A stretch of 64,000 nt of DNA from Albula goreensis. Lineage: Eukaryota > Chordata > Actinopteri > Albuliformes > Albulidae. The position numbers and the translations under genes were made by a program. The first letter of the stretch is position 1. Each line of letters starts with the position of its first letter. Of this stretch, positions 63,696-64,000 are shown piece after piece. The notes beneath the pieces were generated by a model. The model made no database searches and was not told where the DNA came from. It saw nothing but the letters and a program-made list of their open reading frames with translations. The stretch spans positions 8,070,646 through 8,134,645 of the forward strand of contig CM040743.1 of assembly GCA_022829145.1 (NCBI GenBank), given 5' to 3'.

Positions 63696-63794
63696 ATGTG
63701 GTGCTCGAGCCGTTATGCCCTTGAAGGTTTGGTACGAGAATTTAGCAGGGTGACGCTGTGTCCTGTTCAGAAATTCTCACAGACTGCATGCAAG
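63696..63794 (+). CDS. First coding exon of an unidentified gene, mitochondrial-presequence-like
   Basis: ATG in an acceptable context (CTAACCATGT) opens 33 codons that end precisely at CAAG|GTAAGA, a strong donor in phase 0. The peptide begins MWCSSRYALEGLVREFSRVT and continues LCPVQKFSQTACK. It has four arginines, two lysines, hydrophobic residues and only two acidic residues, which fits an N-terminal mitochondrial import sequence. The gene runs rightwards out of the window, divergent from armc1 with about 1.4 kb between the two 5' ends. In human the neighbour there is MTFR1, but this peptide does not match the MTFR1 start I remember. I do not recognise the gene. Confidence 0.5.
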
Positions 63795-64000
63795 GTAAGA
63801 GTTTTTGGTTATCTAATAAATGTTTATCTGGTAATATACTACTAAGCGTATACATTTTCAATATAAGCAGAAAGTAGCCTACAGTTGATAACCGTACCTC
63901 CTCTTGTAATATAGTTAGCTAGGTACTTACTTAACCAGCGTAATAGTTACCTGTGAGTGTGGCAGTAAAATTTCGCAACAATATAAATGGCAGTGAGCTA

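Overview
This window reads as nuclear DNA of a ray-finned fish, most likely a teleost. It is AT-leaning and rich in (GT)n/(CA)n microsatellites. It carries degraded Tc1 and hAT-like non-autonomous DNA transposons, and its genes are split by short GT-AG introns. No bacterial, plasmid or viral organisation is visible, and I recognised no retrovirus-like element. The three identifiable genes, in the order mir-124, bhlhe22, armc1, belong to the block known from human chromosome 8q12-q13 (MIR124-2, BHLHE22, ARMC1), here compressed into about 30 kb.

Layout. (1) 1-30.8 kb is a gene desert with microsatellites, two minisatellites (5.35-6.09 kb, and 7.81-8.14 kb built from CCAAT boxes), hairpins, CTCF-like motifs and possible conserved regulatory DNA. 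(2) 30.8-32.8 kb is a neural microRNA locus on the + strand. It has an RE1/REST-type site at 30870, a CRE at 31401, a probable short spliced host RNA, pre-mir-124 at about 32614-32702 with the exact mature sequence, and an AATAAA about 90 bases later. (3) 33-46 kb is non-coding, with a Tc1 relic, several copies of an apparently novel short DNA-transposon family, a POU-octamer palindrome at 35448 and a head-to-head pair of RE1-like motifs at 45561-45641. (4) 47394-48107 (-) is single-exon bhlhe22, a neural bHLH repressor. (5) 53176-60702 (-) is complete armc1 in six coding exons, predicting a 275-residue protein, with a non-coding first exon ending at 62303. (6) At 63696 (+) a divergent gene begins; only its first coding exon, which looks like a mitochondrial presequence, lies inside the window.

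How it fits together. miR-124 and BHLHE22 are both neuronal genes. REST is the known repressor of neuronal genes, including miR-124, in non-neuronal cells. RE1-like motifs lie near both loci, and CTCF-like motifs sit in convergent orientation around each. The sequence therefore suggests two adjacent neural regulatory domains followed by a housekeeping pair (armc1 and its divergent neighbour). The domain model is inference; the motifs and exons are read directly.
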